A DNA stretch of 64,000 nt, from assembly GCF_003112775.1 (NCBI RefSeq), contig NZ_BFCH01000018.1:496001-560000 (forward strand), given 5' to 3'. Shown here piece after piece: positions 31,492 through 41,738 of this stretch. The notes below the pieces were generated by a model, which was given only the letters and a program-made list of their open reading frames with translations, made no database searches and was not told the origin of the DNA. Made by a program: the position numbers and the translations under genes. This DNA comes from Mycobacterium montefiorense (lineage in GTDB: Bacteria; Actinomycetota; Actinomycetes; Mycobacteriales; Mycobacteriaceae). Numbering within the stretch: the stretch's first letter is position 1; the number at the start of each line of letters is the position of its first letter.

Positions 31492-32772
31492 GTCGGCGAC
31501 GTCGACGATCAGGCCCGGCGTCGGACTGAGCGCGGCGAGGTTGGCGGCGCGGATTCGCTGAGCAGGCAAGCTCAGCTTCGTTCTGGCGACCAGCCGGGCG
31601 AGCATGACAGTCAGCTCGGTCGTGGCCATCACCGCCCCGATGCAGCGGTGCAGCCCGCCGCTGAACGGAATGAACTCATGCGGTGCGGGCTTGCGGTACT
31701 CGGCTGACCCCGGATCCCATCGGGCCGGCCGGAACTCTCGTGGTTCCGGCCACAACTCAGGCAATCGGTGGGTGACATACGCGCTGAAGATCAGCAATCG
31801 GCCGGCACGGATGCGGTGCCCGTCGAACGCGAGGTCACGCATCACCCTGCGGGCGGAGATCACGCCGGGTGAGTACAGCCGAAGCGTCTCGTGGACGACG
31901 CCGTTGAGGTAGGTCAGCGCTTCCAGGTCGGCAGCAGTCGGCGGCCGTTCGCCGCACACGCGGCGAACCTCGTCCGCGGCGTTGTCCCACGCGCCCGGCA
32001 CGGTCAGCAACGTGTAGATCGCCCAGGCTAAGGCGCCACTCGTGGTCTCGTAGCCGGCGGTAATGAGCGAAATGATCGAGTCGCGAATCTCGTTGTTGCT
32101 CAGCGTGTATCCCTCTTCGCCGCGACCTTCGATCAGCATCGTCATCATGTGGTCGTCGGGCCGTGGCGCGGTGCGTGCGTCGGCGATCTGGGCGTCGACG
32201 AAGTCGTTGAGGCGCTTTCGGGCGGCCAGCGCCCGTCGCCAGCCACGGGAGTTGACGCGCTTCTGCAGCGCTACCACCTGGGGCAGCCGGTGGGTCAGGT
32301 CCAGCAAGGGCTGCAACTGCTCGCCGAGGAAGTCGGACTGCATCGCCAAGCGCGTGCCGAACAGGCTTTCGGCGGTGCTGCGCCGGACCGCCGAGCGGCA
32401 CTGCCGGTAGGCGTCCAGCCGTTGTCCCGGCCGCCAGCCATCGATGACGGTGTCGATATTGGACACCATGGTCTGCACGTAATCCTGGATCTGGCGGTGG
32501 CGCAGCCCGGGGGCCACCACACTGCGGCGGCGGCGGTGCTCGTCGCCGTCGCTGACGATCAGCGCGGTGGGTCCGTCGACGATGGCCAGGCTCTCAAACG
32601 TCCGCGCCCAGCTGAATGCGTCGGCATTGGCGAACACGAACTTGTTCGCCTCGGGTCCGAGCAGATAGGTGTAGCCGTGCCGGCTGACGCCGGAATTGAT
32701 CACCGGGCCCCGCAACCGGTACAGCGCTAGCAGCCCTTCGCCGGGCAGATACCGAACCGGTTGTTTCGCCAT
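31474..32772 (-). CDS. cyp139: Cytochrome P450 of the CYP139 family
   Basis: Haem monooxygenase of 432 residues, soluble. The haem-binding loop [11 protein letters not shown] carries the thiolate Cys (about 377), the K-helix ExxR is ETLR (HETLRLYSP), and the I-helix oxygen motif is AGYETTSGA. Family assignment rests on position: in mycobacteria CYP139 sits next to pks11. It probably hydroxylates or otherwise oxidises the product of the adjacent PKS genes, but the substrate is not known from the sequence. It lies 6 bp downstream of the ABC-F gene on the same strand, so the two form a small operon opposite in direction to the PKS genes. ATG 32772 fits [13 protein letters not shown]. Confidence 0.92.
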   Translation of the reverse strand: MAKQPVRYLPGEGLLALYRLRGPVINSGVSRHGYTYLLGPEANKFVFANADAFSWARTFESLAIVDGPTALIVSDGDEHRRRRSVVAPGLRHRQIQDYVQTMVSNIDTVIDGWRPGQRLDAYRQCRSAVRRSTAESLFGTRLAMQSDFLGEQLQPLLDLTHRLPQVVALQKRVNSRGWRRALAARKRLNDFVDAQIADARTAPRPDDHMMTMLIEGRGEEGYTLSNNEIRDSIISLITAGYETTSGALAWAIYTLLTVPGAWDNAADEVRRVCGERPPTAADLEALTYLNGVVHETLRLYSPGVISARRVMRDLAFDGHRIRAGRLLIFSAYVTHRLPELWPEPREFRPARWDPGSAEYRKPAPHEFIPFSGGLHRCIGAVMATTELTVMLARLVARTKLSLPAQRIRAANLAALSPTPGLIVDVADSVPAQ

Positions 32773-32778
32773 GAGGAT

Positions 32779-34551
<1,773 letters not shown>

Positions 34552-34610
34552 CGGGCCGACCCTACTGGGGCCGGCCGGACCGTCCGGCACCGCTCGGGCG
34601 CCACAGCCTT

Positions 34611-34632
34611 TTATACAATCGTAGTTGTGTAA
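34611..34632. promoter_or_regulatory. Operator-like inverted repeat between the ABC-F and PPE genes
   Basis: TTATACAA-tcgtag-TTGTGTAA: 8-bp arms with 7 of 8 matching pairs and a 6-bp spacer, an A/T-rich island in the 128-bp gap between the divergent ABC-F (starting 34551) and PPE (starting 34680) genes. The size and symmetry suit a dimeric regulator such as a TetR- or MarR-type protein. No regulator gene is adjacent. Confidence 0.45.
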
Positions 34633-34679
34633 ACTTTGGTCATGTCGAGTTTTGCGAGCTGGCGTCCCGGACGCCGACG

Positions 34680-36143
34680 ATGAGCGCGCCGATCGCACCG
34701 GTGTGGATAGCCTCGCCGCCGGAGGTACACGCAGCGTTGCTGAGCAGCGGTCCGGGACCAGGCTGGGTTCTGGTGGCTGCCGCCGCGTGGTCGTCGCTGA
34801 GTGCCGAATACGCCTCGGCCGCTGAAGAACTCGCTGGACTGCTGAACGCCGTGCAATCCGGCATATGGCAGGGGCTGGGCGTGGACAGCTACGTTTCCGC
34901 CCACCTGCCCTACCTGGGATGGTTGACCCAGGCCAGCATCGACAGCGCCGACGCGGCCGCTCTGCACCAAGTTGCGGCCGCGGCGTACAGCAGCGCCCTG
35001 GCCGGCATGCCGACCCTGGCCGAGTTGGCCCTCAACCACAGCGTCCACGCGGCTTTAACGGCGACGAACTTTTTCGGACTCAACACCATCCCGATCGCCC
35101 TCAATGAAGCCGACTACGCACGGATGTGGGTGCAGGCCGCCGCCGAGATGAGCTGTTACTCGGCGGCATGCGGTGCGGCCTTGTCGTCGACCCCACGCAC
35201 CGTCCCGGCGCCGGCGATATTGAGGTCCCACGGTGCCAAGCTGTCCGCTCGGTGGGAATCCGGGGTGGCGCGTCTCGCCACCGACCCGCCCAGTGATGAC
35301 CAGGCAGCGCGGAATTGGATTCGGCTGTGGTGGTTCATCGTGGAAAACATCGTGTTTTGGGCGATCGCGCTGTTCATCCTGACCATTCCCGTGCGGATAC
35401 CGATCGTGCTTCCCCTGCTTATCTTCGGTATCAACCAATTCATCTCCACGTTGCAGAACCAGCAGGCGCCCGCCGAGCAGGCCGCTGACGCCGCCGTCGG
35501 CCCAGCGCCGAGCCCGCAACGCGCCCACGCAGCGCCGGCGGCACTGCGAATCGGTCGCGACGAGTCGGTCGCACCGGCTTTCGGTCCGGGTCTCGTCACC
35601 GGGTCGACCGGTGCGCCGGCCGGCGCGGCGACATCCTCGGGCGTGGGCGCACCGGCGCCGGTGACCGGCACCGAGACGCTCGGCTACCTGGCGCTCGGTT
35701 GCTCCCCGGAAACCGGCTTCGGGCCCACCCTGACCGACCGCGAGCAGGCCACCGCGCCGGATGCCGGCGTATCGGCGGCAACCGCGGCCGCGTCGGGTGC
35801 CAGCGGTCGGGGGCGAGTCCGGGGCCGCCGCCGGGTGGCGATGCAGGACTTCGGGCACGAGTTCGCCGACCTCGATGTCGCTGACCCGGATCCGCCGGCC
35901 GGTGCTCCTCGCGGTGGACTAGCCGACCGGGGCGCGGTGCCGTCCGCATCCCAATCGGGCGCCGGCCCGTTGGGGTTCTCGGGAACGGTGCCGAAGGACG
36001 GGGTGCACCCTGCGGGATTGGTGAAGTTGACCGGCATCGGCTTCAGCGCGGACGTGCAGGTGCCGATGATGCCCGGAACGTGGGATCAACACCCGGACCG
36101 GTCCGAGCGGCCGGCGCACGACGACGGTCGGGCTAAGGGCTAA
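34680..36143 (+). CDS. PPE family protein, PPE-PPW subfamily
   Basis: A 487-residue PPE protein. Pro-Pro-Glu is at residues 13-15, the PPE helical domain spans about 10-180 (including the conserved [20 protein letters not shown]), and a hydrophobic segment at about 222-247 ([20 protein letters not shown]) is followed by a low-complexity Ala/Gly/Pro stretch. The C-terminus has GFSGT and PMMPGTW, the GFxGT and PxxPxxW pair that defines the PPW subfamily. PPE proteins usually leave the cell through type VII secretion as PE-PPE heterodimers, but no PE gene lies next to it, so a partner must come from elsewhere. The hydrophobic segment could anchor it in a membrane. Role unknown. Confidence 0.88.
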   Translation: MSAPIAPVWIASPPEVHAALLSSGPGPGWVLVAAAAWSSLSAEYASAAEELAGLLNAVQSGIWQGLGVDSYVSAHLPYLGWLTQASIDSADAAALHQVAAAAYSSALAGMPTLAELALNHSVHAALTATNFFGLNTIPIALNEADYARMWVQAAAEMSCYSAACGAALSSTPRTVPAPAILRSHGAKLSARWESGVARLATDPPSDDQAARNWIRLWWFIVENIVFWAIALFILTIPVRIPIVLPLLIFGINQFISTLQNQQAPAEQAADAAVGPAPSPQRAHAAPAALRIGRDESVAPAFGPGLVTGSTGAPAGAATSSGVGAPAPVTGTETLGYLALGCSPETGFGPTLTDREQATAPDAGVSAATAAASGASGRGRVRGRRRVAMQDFGHEFADLDVADPDPPAGAPRGGLADRGAVPSASQSGAGPLGFSGTVPKDGVHPAGLVKLTGIGFSADVQVPMMPGTWDQHPDRSERPAHDDGRAKG

Positions 36144-36319
36144 CGGTCTGCTTCGTCGAACTGGCTGCGTGTCGAGGGCCGGTTCTGTGTCAGTGAAGTC
36201 GCCTGGTCGAGGGGAGTGGTCGGGATACCCCGGCGCCCGCGGTTCGACATCGCGACCGCATCCGCACGGCAACCCGATGTGCCATGATGTCCAAGCTGTC
36301 GAGAGAGTGGGGAGCAGCT

Positions 36320-39304
36320 GTGGATCTGAACTTGTCGATGATCACGCGGCCGGTGGAACGACTGGTCGCGACGGCCCAGAATGGCCTGGAGGTCTTACGG
36401 CTGGGCGGCCTGGAGACCGGTACCGTCCCGTCGCCGTCGCAAATCGTCGAGAGCGTGCCGATGTACAAGCTTCGGCGCTACTTTCCGCCGGACAGCCGCC
36501 CCGGCCAGGGCCCGGTCGGCCCGCCGGTGCTGATGGTGCACCCGATGATGATGTCGGCCGACATGTGGGACGTCACCCGCGAAGACGGCGCGGTCGGCAT
36601 CCTGCACTCGCACGGGCTGGACTGCTGGGTCATCGACTTCGGCTCACCCGACAAGGTCGAGGGCGGCATGCGCCGCAACCTGGCCGACCACATCGTCGCG
36701 CTCAGCCAGGCCATCGACACCGTGAAGGATGCCACCGGCAGCGACATCCATCTCGTCGGGTATTCGCAGGGCGGCATGTGGTGCTACCAGGTCGCCGCGT
36801 ACCGGCGTTCGAAGAGTCTCGCCAGCATTGTGACCTTCGGTTCGCCGGTGGACACCCTGGCCGCCTTGCCGATGGGCATCCCGGCAAACTTTGCGCCGCC
36901 CGTCGCCAATTTCATGGCCGATCATGTTTTCAGCCGGCTGGCCATCCCCGGTTGGATGGCGCGGGCCGGATTCCAGATGCTCGACCCGCTCAAGACCGCC
37001 AAGGCTCGGGTCGACTTCGTGCGTCAGCTGCATGACCGCGAGGCACTGCTGCCGCGCGAACAGCAACGCAGATTCCTTGAGCGTGAGGGGTGGATCGCCT
37101 GGTCCGGCCCGGCGATCTCCGAGCTGCTCAAGCAGTTCATCGCCCACAACCGGATGATGACAGGCGGTTTCGCCGTCAACGGGCAGCTGGTCACGCTGAC
37201 CGATATCAGCTGCCCGGTGCTGGCGTTTATCGGCGAGGTCGACGACATCGGCCAGCCGGCATCGGTGCGCGGCATCCGGCGCGCGGCGCCCAACGCCGAG
37301 GTCTACGAATCCCGGATCAGGACAGGGCATTTCGGCCTGGTTGTCGGATCCAAAGCTGCAGAACAGGGTTGGCCCGTTGTCGCGGCGTGGATCGAATGGC
37401 TTTCCACTGGCGGCGGCAAGCCATCGAGCATCGACCTGATGGCCGATCAGCCCGAAGAGCGGACCGACAGCGGCGTCGCGTTGAGTTCTCGGCTTACCCA
37501 TGGCATCGGTGAGGCGTCGGAGGCGGCGCTTGGGCTGGTGCGGGGCGCGACGGGCGCGGTGGTCGCGGCCAACAAGTCCATGCGGACATTGGCCGTCGAG
37601 ACCGCGCGCACCCTGCCCCGGCTGGCCCGGCTGGGCCAGATCAATGACCACACGCGAATCTCGTTGGGCCGCATCATTACCGAGCAGGCTCGCAACGCGC
37701 CGCGCGGCGAATTCCTGCTGTTCGACGGTCGTGTGCACACCTACGAGGCGGTCGACCGGCGCATCAACAACGTCGTTCGCGGCCTGATTGAGGTGGGCGT
37801 GCGGCAGGGCGATCGAGTAGGCGTGCTGATGGAAACGCGACCCAGTGCGCTGGTCGCGATCGCCGGGCTGTCGCGGCTCGGCGCGGTCGCCGTCGTGATG
37901 CACCCCGAGGCTGATCTGATCGCATCGGTCCGGCTCGGGCGAGTCACCGAAATCCTGACCGACCCCACCAACCTGGATGCGGCGCGCGAATGGTCCGGAC
38001 AGGTCCTGGTGCTCGGTGGCGGTGAGACGCGCGACCTGAACCTCCCCGACGACGGCAACGTCATCGACATGGAGCAGATCGACCCGGAAGCCGTCGAACT
38101 GCCTGCCTGGTACCGGCCCAACCCGGGCCTGGCCCGCGATCTGGCCTTTATCGCGTTCAGCGTGGCCGGTGGCGAGCTGGTCGCCAAGCAGATCACCAAC
38201 TTCCGGTGGGCGGTGTCGGCATTCGGTACCGCGTCGGCCGCCGGCCTGGACCGCCGCGACACCGTGTACTGCCTGACGCCGCTGCATCACGAGTCCGCGC
38301 TGCTGGTCAGCCTGGGCGGCGCGGTCGTCGGCGGTACCCGCATCGCGTTGTCGCGCGGCCTGCGCGCGGACCGCTTCGTCCAGGAAATTCGGCAGTACGG
38401 CGTCACGGTGGTGTCCTACACCTGGGCGATGTTGCGGGACATCGTGGACGATCCGGCTTTTGTGCTGCACGGCAATCATCCGGTGCGGCTGTTCATCGGT
38501 TCGGGTATGCCGACCGGGTTGTGGGAGCGGGTGGTCGCCGCGTTCGCGCCCGCGCACGTCGTCGAGTTCTTCGCCACCACGGATGGACAGGCGGTGCTGG
38601 CCAACGTGTCCGGCGTCAAGATCGGTAGCAAGGGCCGCCCGCTGCCCGGCGCCGGGCGTATCGAGCTCGGTGCCTACGACACCGAACACGACCTGATCCT
38701 GGAAGACGAGCAGGGTTTCGTCCAGGTCGCCGACGTGGACCAGGTCGGAGTGTTGCTTGCGGCGTCCAACGGGCCGATCGATCCGACGGCGTCCGTCAAA
38801 CGCGGCGTCTTCGCGCCTGCCGACACCTGGATTTCCACCGAGTCCCTGTTCCGGCGCGACGAGGATGGCGACTACTGGTTGGTGGGCAGGCGCGGCTCGG
38901 TGGTGCACTCCGTGCGCGGCCTCGTCTATTCCGAGCCCGTGACCGACGCGCTCGGCCTGATCAACGGCGTGGACCTCGCGGTGACCTACAACGTGCCGTT
39001 CGGCACCCAGGAGGTGGCGGTGTCCGCGGTGACGTTGTTGCCCGGAGCCAGCATCACCGCGGCGGATTTGACCGATGCCTTCGCCGAAATGCCGATCGGG
39101 CTGGGGCCTGACATCGTGTGCGTGCTGCCGGAAATGACGCTGAGCGCGACGTATCGCCCGACGGTCAGTGCGCTGCGAGCGGCCGGGATCCCCAAAGCCG
39201 GGCGCCACGTCTGGTATTTCGATTCCGCCAGCAACCAGTATCGCCGGTTGACTCCGGCGATACGCGCCGAACTGAACGCCACATATAAGGGCGACGATGC
39301 TTGA
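36320..39304 (+). CDS. Fused PHA-synthase-like hydrolase and degenerate acyl-CoA-synthetase-like protein (Rv1683 type)
   Basis: About 994 residues. The N-terminal half (about 1-370) is an alpha/beta hydrolase of the PHA-synthase/lipase type with nucleophile elbow GYSQGG (Ser, not the Cys of true PHA synthases), a likely Asp in FIGEVDDIGQP and a His in TGHFGL. The C-terminal half (about 450-990) is an AMP-binding fold. Its usual phosphate loop is replaced by FSVAGGELVAKQ, the TGD motif by STE, and no clear C-terminal catalytic Lys is seen, so adenylation may be lost or altered. The M. tuberculosis homologue is annotated as a lipase/long-chain acyl-CoA synthase. GTG 36320 is chosen for its ggggagc ribosome-binding site; ATG 36284 is an alternative. 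Confidence 0.85.
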   Translation: MDLNLSMITRPVERLVATAQNGLEVLRLGGLETGTVPSPSQIVESVPMYKLRRYFPPDSRPGQGPVGPPVLMVHPMMMSADMWDVTREDGAVGILHSHGLDCWVIDFGSPDKVEGGMRRNLADHIVALSQAIDTVKDATGSDIHLVGYSQGGMWCYQVAAYRRSKSLASIVTFGSPVDTLAALPMGIPANFAPPVANFMADHVFSRLAIPGWMARAGFQMLDPLKTAKARVDFVRQLHDREALLPREQQRRFLEREGWIAWSGPAISELLKQFIAHNRMMTGGFAVNGQLVTLTDISCPVLAFIGEVDDIGQPASVRGIRRAAPNAEVYESRIRTGHFGLVVGSKAAEQGWPVVAAWIEWLSTGGGKPSSIDLMADQPEERTDSGVALSSRLTHGIGEASEAALGLVRGATGAVVAANKSMRTLAVETARTLPRLARLGQINDHTRISLGRIITEQARNAPRGEFLLFDGRVHTYEAVDRRINNVVRGLIEVGVRQGDRVGVLMETRPSALVAIAGLSRLGAVAVVMHPEADLIASVRLGRVTEILTDPTNLDAAREWSGQVLVLGGGETRDLNLPDDGNVIDMEQIDPEAVELPAWYRPNPGLARDLAFIAFSVAGGELVAKQITNFRWAVSAFGTASAAGLDRRDTVYCLTPLHHESALLVSLGGAVVGGTRIALSRGLRADRFVQEIRQYGVTVVSYTWAMLRDIVDDPAFVLHGNHPVRLFIGSGMPTGLWERVVAAFAPAHVVEFFATTDGQAVLANVSGVKIGSKGRPLPGAGRIELGAYDTEHDLILEDEQGFVQVADVDQVGVLLAASNGPIDPTASVKRGVFAPADTWISTESLFRRDEDGDYWLVGRRGSVVHSVRGLVYSEPVTDALGLINGVDLAVTYNVPFGTQEVAVSAVTLLPGASITAADLTDAFAEMPIGLGPDIVCVLPEMTLSATYRPTVSALRAAGIPKAGRHVWYFDSASNQYRRLTPAIRAELNATYKGDDA

Positions 39305-39512
39305 CGACACCCTGTTGAGCATCCTGGTCTGCCCGCAAGACCGGGGTCCGCTGCTGCTGGTGGGGGACGAGCTGCTCTACAACCCGCGGCTGCGCCGGGC
39401 GTATCGCATCGAAGACGGCATCCCGGTGCTGCTGATCGATGAGGCGCGCGACGTCGACGAGGATGAGCACGCCCGCTTTAGCCGGATGAGCCGTCCGGCA
39501 GATCCCCGGTGA
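39297..39512 (+). CDS. Trm112-like small protein
   Basis: 71 residues matching the Trm112/UPF0434 fold: LLSILVCPQDRGPLLLVGDELLYN, then a hydrophobic EDGIPVLLIDEAR end. In other organisms Trm112 proteins are activating partners of methyltransferases. Only one Cys is present in the usual CPxC position (CPQD), so zinc binding is unlikely. It overlaps the previous gene by 8 bp and is probably co-transcribed with it. Its 3' end overlaps the convergent tetR gene by 35 bp. Confidence 0.8.
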   Translation: MLDDTLLSILVCPQDRGPLLLVGDELLYNPRLRRAYRIEDGIPVLLIDEARDVDEDEHARFSRMSRPADPR

Positions 39513-40101
39513 GGTAGCGCTGCAAGGTCGGCGCGATGGTCGCCGCGATCTGCTCGGCCGGCAGCGACGCGAACGGCTCGATCCCCACGATGTAGCGAGC
39601 CAAAACAACGCCCATCAACTGCGACGCGACGAATTGGGCCCGGATCTTGCCCGTGCCGGGCGGATTGTCGACGCGCGATCCCACCTCTTCGACGACGATC
39701 TCCTGCAGGAACGACCGCGCCAGGCTGACGTCGGCCCCGGTGAGCAAGGCTCGCATGGTCGCGATCAAACCCGCGCCCACCTCGGAGTCCCAGATCGGCA
39801 ACAGCACTGAGGGCAGCCGCAGTCCGAGTTCGTCGACCGGCGTTTCGCGCATCGGCACCAGCACCGTCATCGGGTCGATCGGAAGGTGGATTGCGGCGGC
39901 GAACAGCTGCTGCTTGGTGCCGAAGTAGTGATGCACCAGGGCCGCGTCAACACCCGCGCCGGCGGCCACGGCCCGGATCGACGTGCGATCAATACCATTG
40001 CTGGCAAACAGTTCTCGCGCACTGGCCAGAATGCGGTCCCGGGTGTCGGAGCTTCCGGCCGGCCGCCCGGGACGCCGGCGCCCGGTGTTGGCGGCCGTCA
40101 C
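39478..40101 (-). CDS. TetR family transcriptional regulator
   Basis: 207 residues. The N-terminal helix-turn-helix (about 15-65) reads TRDRILASARELFASNGIDR in the usual TetR order, followed by SIRAVAAGAGVDAALVHHYF with the HHYFGTKQQL end typical of the family. The rest is an all-helical ligand-binding and dimer domain. It is the last gene of the minus-strand set ATPase-permease-tetR, 55 bp after the permease. It is likely an autoregulatory repressor of that efflux operon through the palindrome at 41649-41682. Corresponds to Rv1685c. Confidence 0.9.
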   Translation of the reverse strand: MTAANTGRRRPGRPAGSSDTRDRILASARELFASNGIDRTSIRAVAAGAGVDAALVHHYFGTKQQLFAAAIHLPIDPMTVLVPMRETPVDELGLRLPSVLLPIWDSEVGAGLIATMRALLTGADVSLARSFLQEIVVEEVGSRVDNPPGTGKIRAQFVASQLMGVVLARYIVGIEPFASLPAEQIAATIAPTLQRYLTGDLPDGSSG

Positions 40102-40156
40102 CTAGGCCGTCCGTGTCGACCCGCTGCGCCCGGCTGCGCCGCGCTTGCGATCGCCA

Positions 40157-40975
40157 CTACCCGGTCCGGCGCCGCAGAGTCGCGGCGGCCAGGCACAGCG
40201 CCGCGAAAGCGGAACCCGCCACGACGACGATGTCGCGCACCGCGACGCCGGTCAGCTCGGCGTGTGAATTCACCTGTTGCAGTGCTTCCAGCGCGTAGCT
40301 GGCCGGCAGGACGTTGCTGATCCATTGCAGCCAGTCTGGCATCAATGCGCGCGGCACGATGATGCCGGCCAGCAGCAGTTGCGGCACCATCACCAGCGGG
40401 ATGAACTGCACGGCCTGAAACTCGGTGCGCGCGAAGGCGCTACACAACAGGCCCAGGCCAACGCCCAGCACCGCGTTGACGATGGCGATCACGAACACCC
40501 ACGCCCAGCTGCCGGCGGTGTCGAAGCCGAGGAACCAGAATGCCGCCGTGCAGGCCACCGTTGCCTGCACGGCCGCGGCGATCGAGAACGCGGTGCCATA
40601 CGCGATCAGCAGGTCGAGCCGGCGCAGGGGAGTGGTCAGAATGCGCTCCAGCGTGCCCGACGCCCGTTCGCGCTGCATGGTGATCGCCGTGATGATGAAC
40701 ATCACGAACAGCGGAAAGAGGCCGAGCAGAATCAGGCAGGCGTTGTTGAACGGCGACGGTGTGCCGGGAAGGTGCCGCGCATTGTGAAACATGAAGTACA
40801 TCAAGGTGATAACCAGCACCGGCACCACCAGGATCATCGCGACACTGCGGTGATCAGCGGCGAGCTGACGCAGAATCCGTGTCGTGGTGGCGGTGTAGCC
40901 CCTTATCCCTAGCCTGCCTGGCGCGTGATGTTGCGCTTGATGATGGACAGAAACGCGTCCTCCAGTGACGTGCAT
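40157..40975 (-). CDS. ABC-2 type transporter permease
   Basis: Membrane subunit of a daunorubicin-type exporter, with six predicted membrane segments: VAMILVVPVLVITLMYFMF, NACLILLGLFPLFVMFIITA, a third after LLIAYGT, a fourth at WVFVIAIVNAVLGVGLG, a fifth at FIPLVMVPQLLLAGIIV, and a last at IVVVAGSAFAALCLAA. The start is uncertain. ATG 40975 gives about 272 residues and overlaps the ATPase gene by 66 bp. ATG 40837 gives 226 residues, like the annotated M. tuberculosis Rv1686c, but loses the conserved cytosolic stretch RILRQLAADHRSVAM before the first membrane segment. No ATG, GTG or TTG lies between the ATPase stop and that stretch. Confidence 0.85.
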   Translation of the reverse strand: MHVTGGRVSVHHQAQHHAPGRLGIRGYTATTTRILRQLAADHRSVAMILVVPVLVITLMYFMFHNARHLPGTPSPFNNACLILLGLFPLFVMFIITAITMQRERASGTLERILTTPLRRLDLLIAYGTAFSIAAAVQATVACTAAFWFLGFDTAGSWAWVFVIAIVNAVLGVGLGLLCSAFARTEFQAVQFIPLVMVPQLLLAGIIVPRALMPDWLQWISNVLPASYALEALQQVNSHAELTGVAVRDIVVVAGSAFAALCLAAATLRRRTG

Positions 40976-41673
40976 CCGGTGTCCTCTCGTAGTTGGGTCG
41001 GCGTGGTGTGCGCGACCAAATTCCCTTCGCGCATCAGCAACAGGTCTTTGCAGTGATCGGCCTCGTCCATCACGTGGCTGGAGACCAACAAGGTGGTTCC
41101 GGCACGGGCAAGTTCGGTGAACTGCTCCCAGAGGTCTGCGCGCAGCACGGGGTCCAGGCCGACCGTGGGTTCGTCGAGCACCAGCAGCTCCGGCTGGCAG
41201 ACCAGCGCGCACGCCAGCGAGACTCGGGTGCGCTGGCCGCCGGAAAGGTTGGCGCAGAACGCGGTCCGGTGATCGCTCAGCCCGACCCGTTCGATCGCGT
41301 CATCGGCGGCCGGACTGTCGAAGCCGTAGAGCGCCGCGAAGTAGCGCACGTTGTCGACGATCCGCAGGTCGTCGTAGATAGTGGGGTCCTGCGGCAGGTA
41401 TCCGACGCGGCGGCGCAGCTCGGGGGAGCCGGCCGGTCTGCCGAGCACCGTGACCGCACCCGACGTCACAATCTGCGTGCCGACGATGCACCGGATCAGC
41501 GTGGTCTTGCCGCAGCCGGACGGGCCCAGCAGGCCGGTGATGCTGCCCCGCGCGACCTGTACCGAGAAGTCTCGCATGGCGGGGCGTTTACCGCGAACAA
41601 CCCGCAGATGGTTGATGTCGACGGCCGGTTCGGAGCGGTCCGGGATTAATTCATCACGAGATGAAATCATCAT
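40909..41673 (-). CDS. ABC transporter ATP-binding protein (drug-efflux type)
   Basis: 254-residue ATPase partner of the ABC-2 permease. Walker A is GPSGCGKTT (about 48-56), the Q-loop LPQDPTIY, signature LSGGQRTRVSLA and Walker B LLVLDEPTVGLDP, then the H-loop SSHVMDEADHC. The HVMDEADHC form is usual in DrrA-like exporters. It is first in the operon. The two ATG codons at its start lie within a palindromic A/T-rich element (41649-41682), so a bound repressor would directly cover the initiation region. Substrate unknown. Confidence 0.92.
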   Translation of the reverse strand: MMISSRDELIPDRSEPAVDINHLRVVRGKRPAMRDFSVQVARGSITGLLGPSGCGKTTLIRCIVGTQIVTSGAVTVLGRPAGSPELRRRVGYLPQDPTIYDDLRIVDNVRYFAALYGFDSPAADDAIERVGLSDHRTAFCANLSGGQRTRVSLACALVCQPELLVLDEPTVGLDPVLRADLWEQFTELARAGTTLLVSSHVMDEADHCKDLLLMREGNLVAHTTPTQLREDTGCTSLEDAFLSIIKRNITRQAG

Positions 41674-41682
41674 GTGATGAAT
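41649..41682. promoter_or_regulatory. TetR-type palindromic operator over the efflux operon start
   Basis: ATTCATCAC (41649-41657) and GTGATGAAT (41674-41682) form a perfect 9-bp inverted repeat with a 16-bp spacer. The spacer holds further ATGA/TCAT half-sites (TCATC-acga-GATGA at 41651-41664; GATG-aaat-CATC at 41660-41671). It overlaps the first codons of the ATPase gene. The TetR encoded at the end of this operon is the natural candidate to bind it. Confidence 0.6.
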
Positions 41683-41738
41683 ATCCGCCGCCGGTGCGGA
41701 GGTGTCAAGGGCCAGCTACGGGCCCGTGGCCCGGGTAT

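Noticed and set aside
36644..39322. Minus-strand open frame of about 890 codons opposite the hydrolase/synthetase gene
   Set aside because: Antisense shadow of a conserved protein in high-GC DNA; no recognisable domain or ribosome-binding site.
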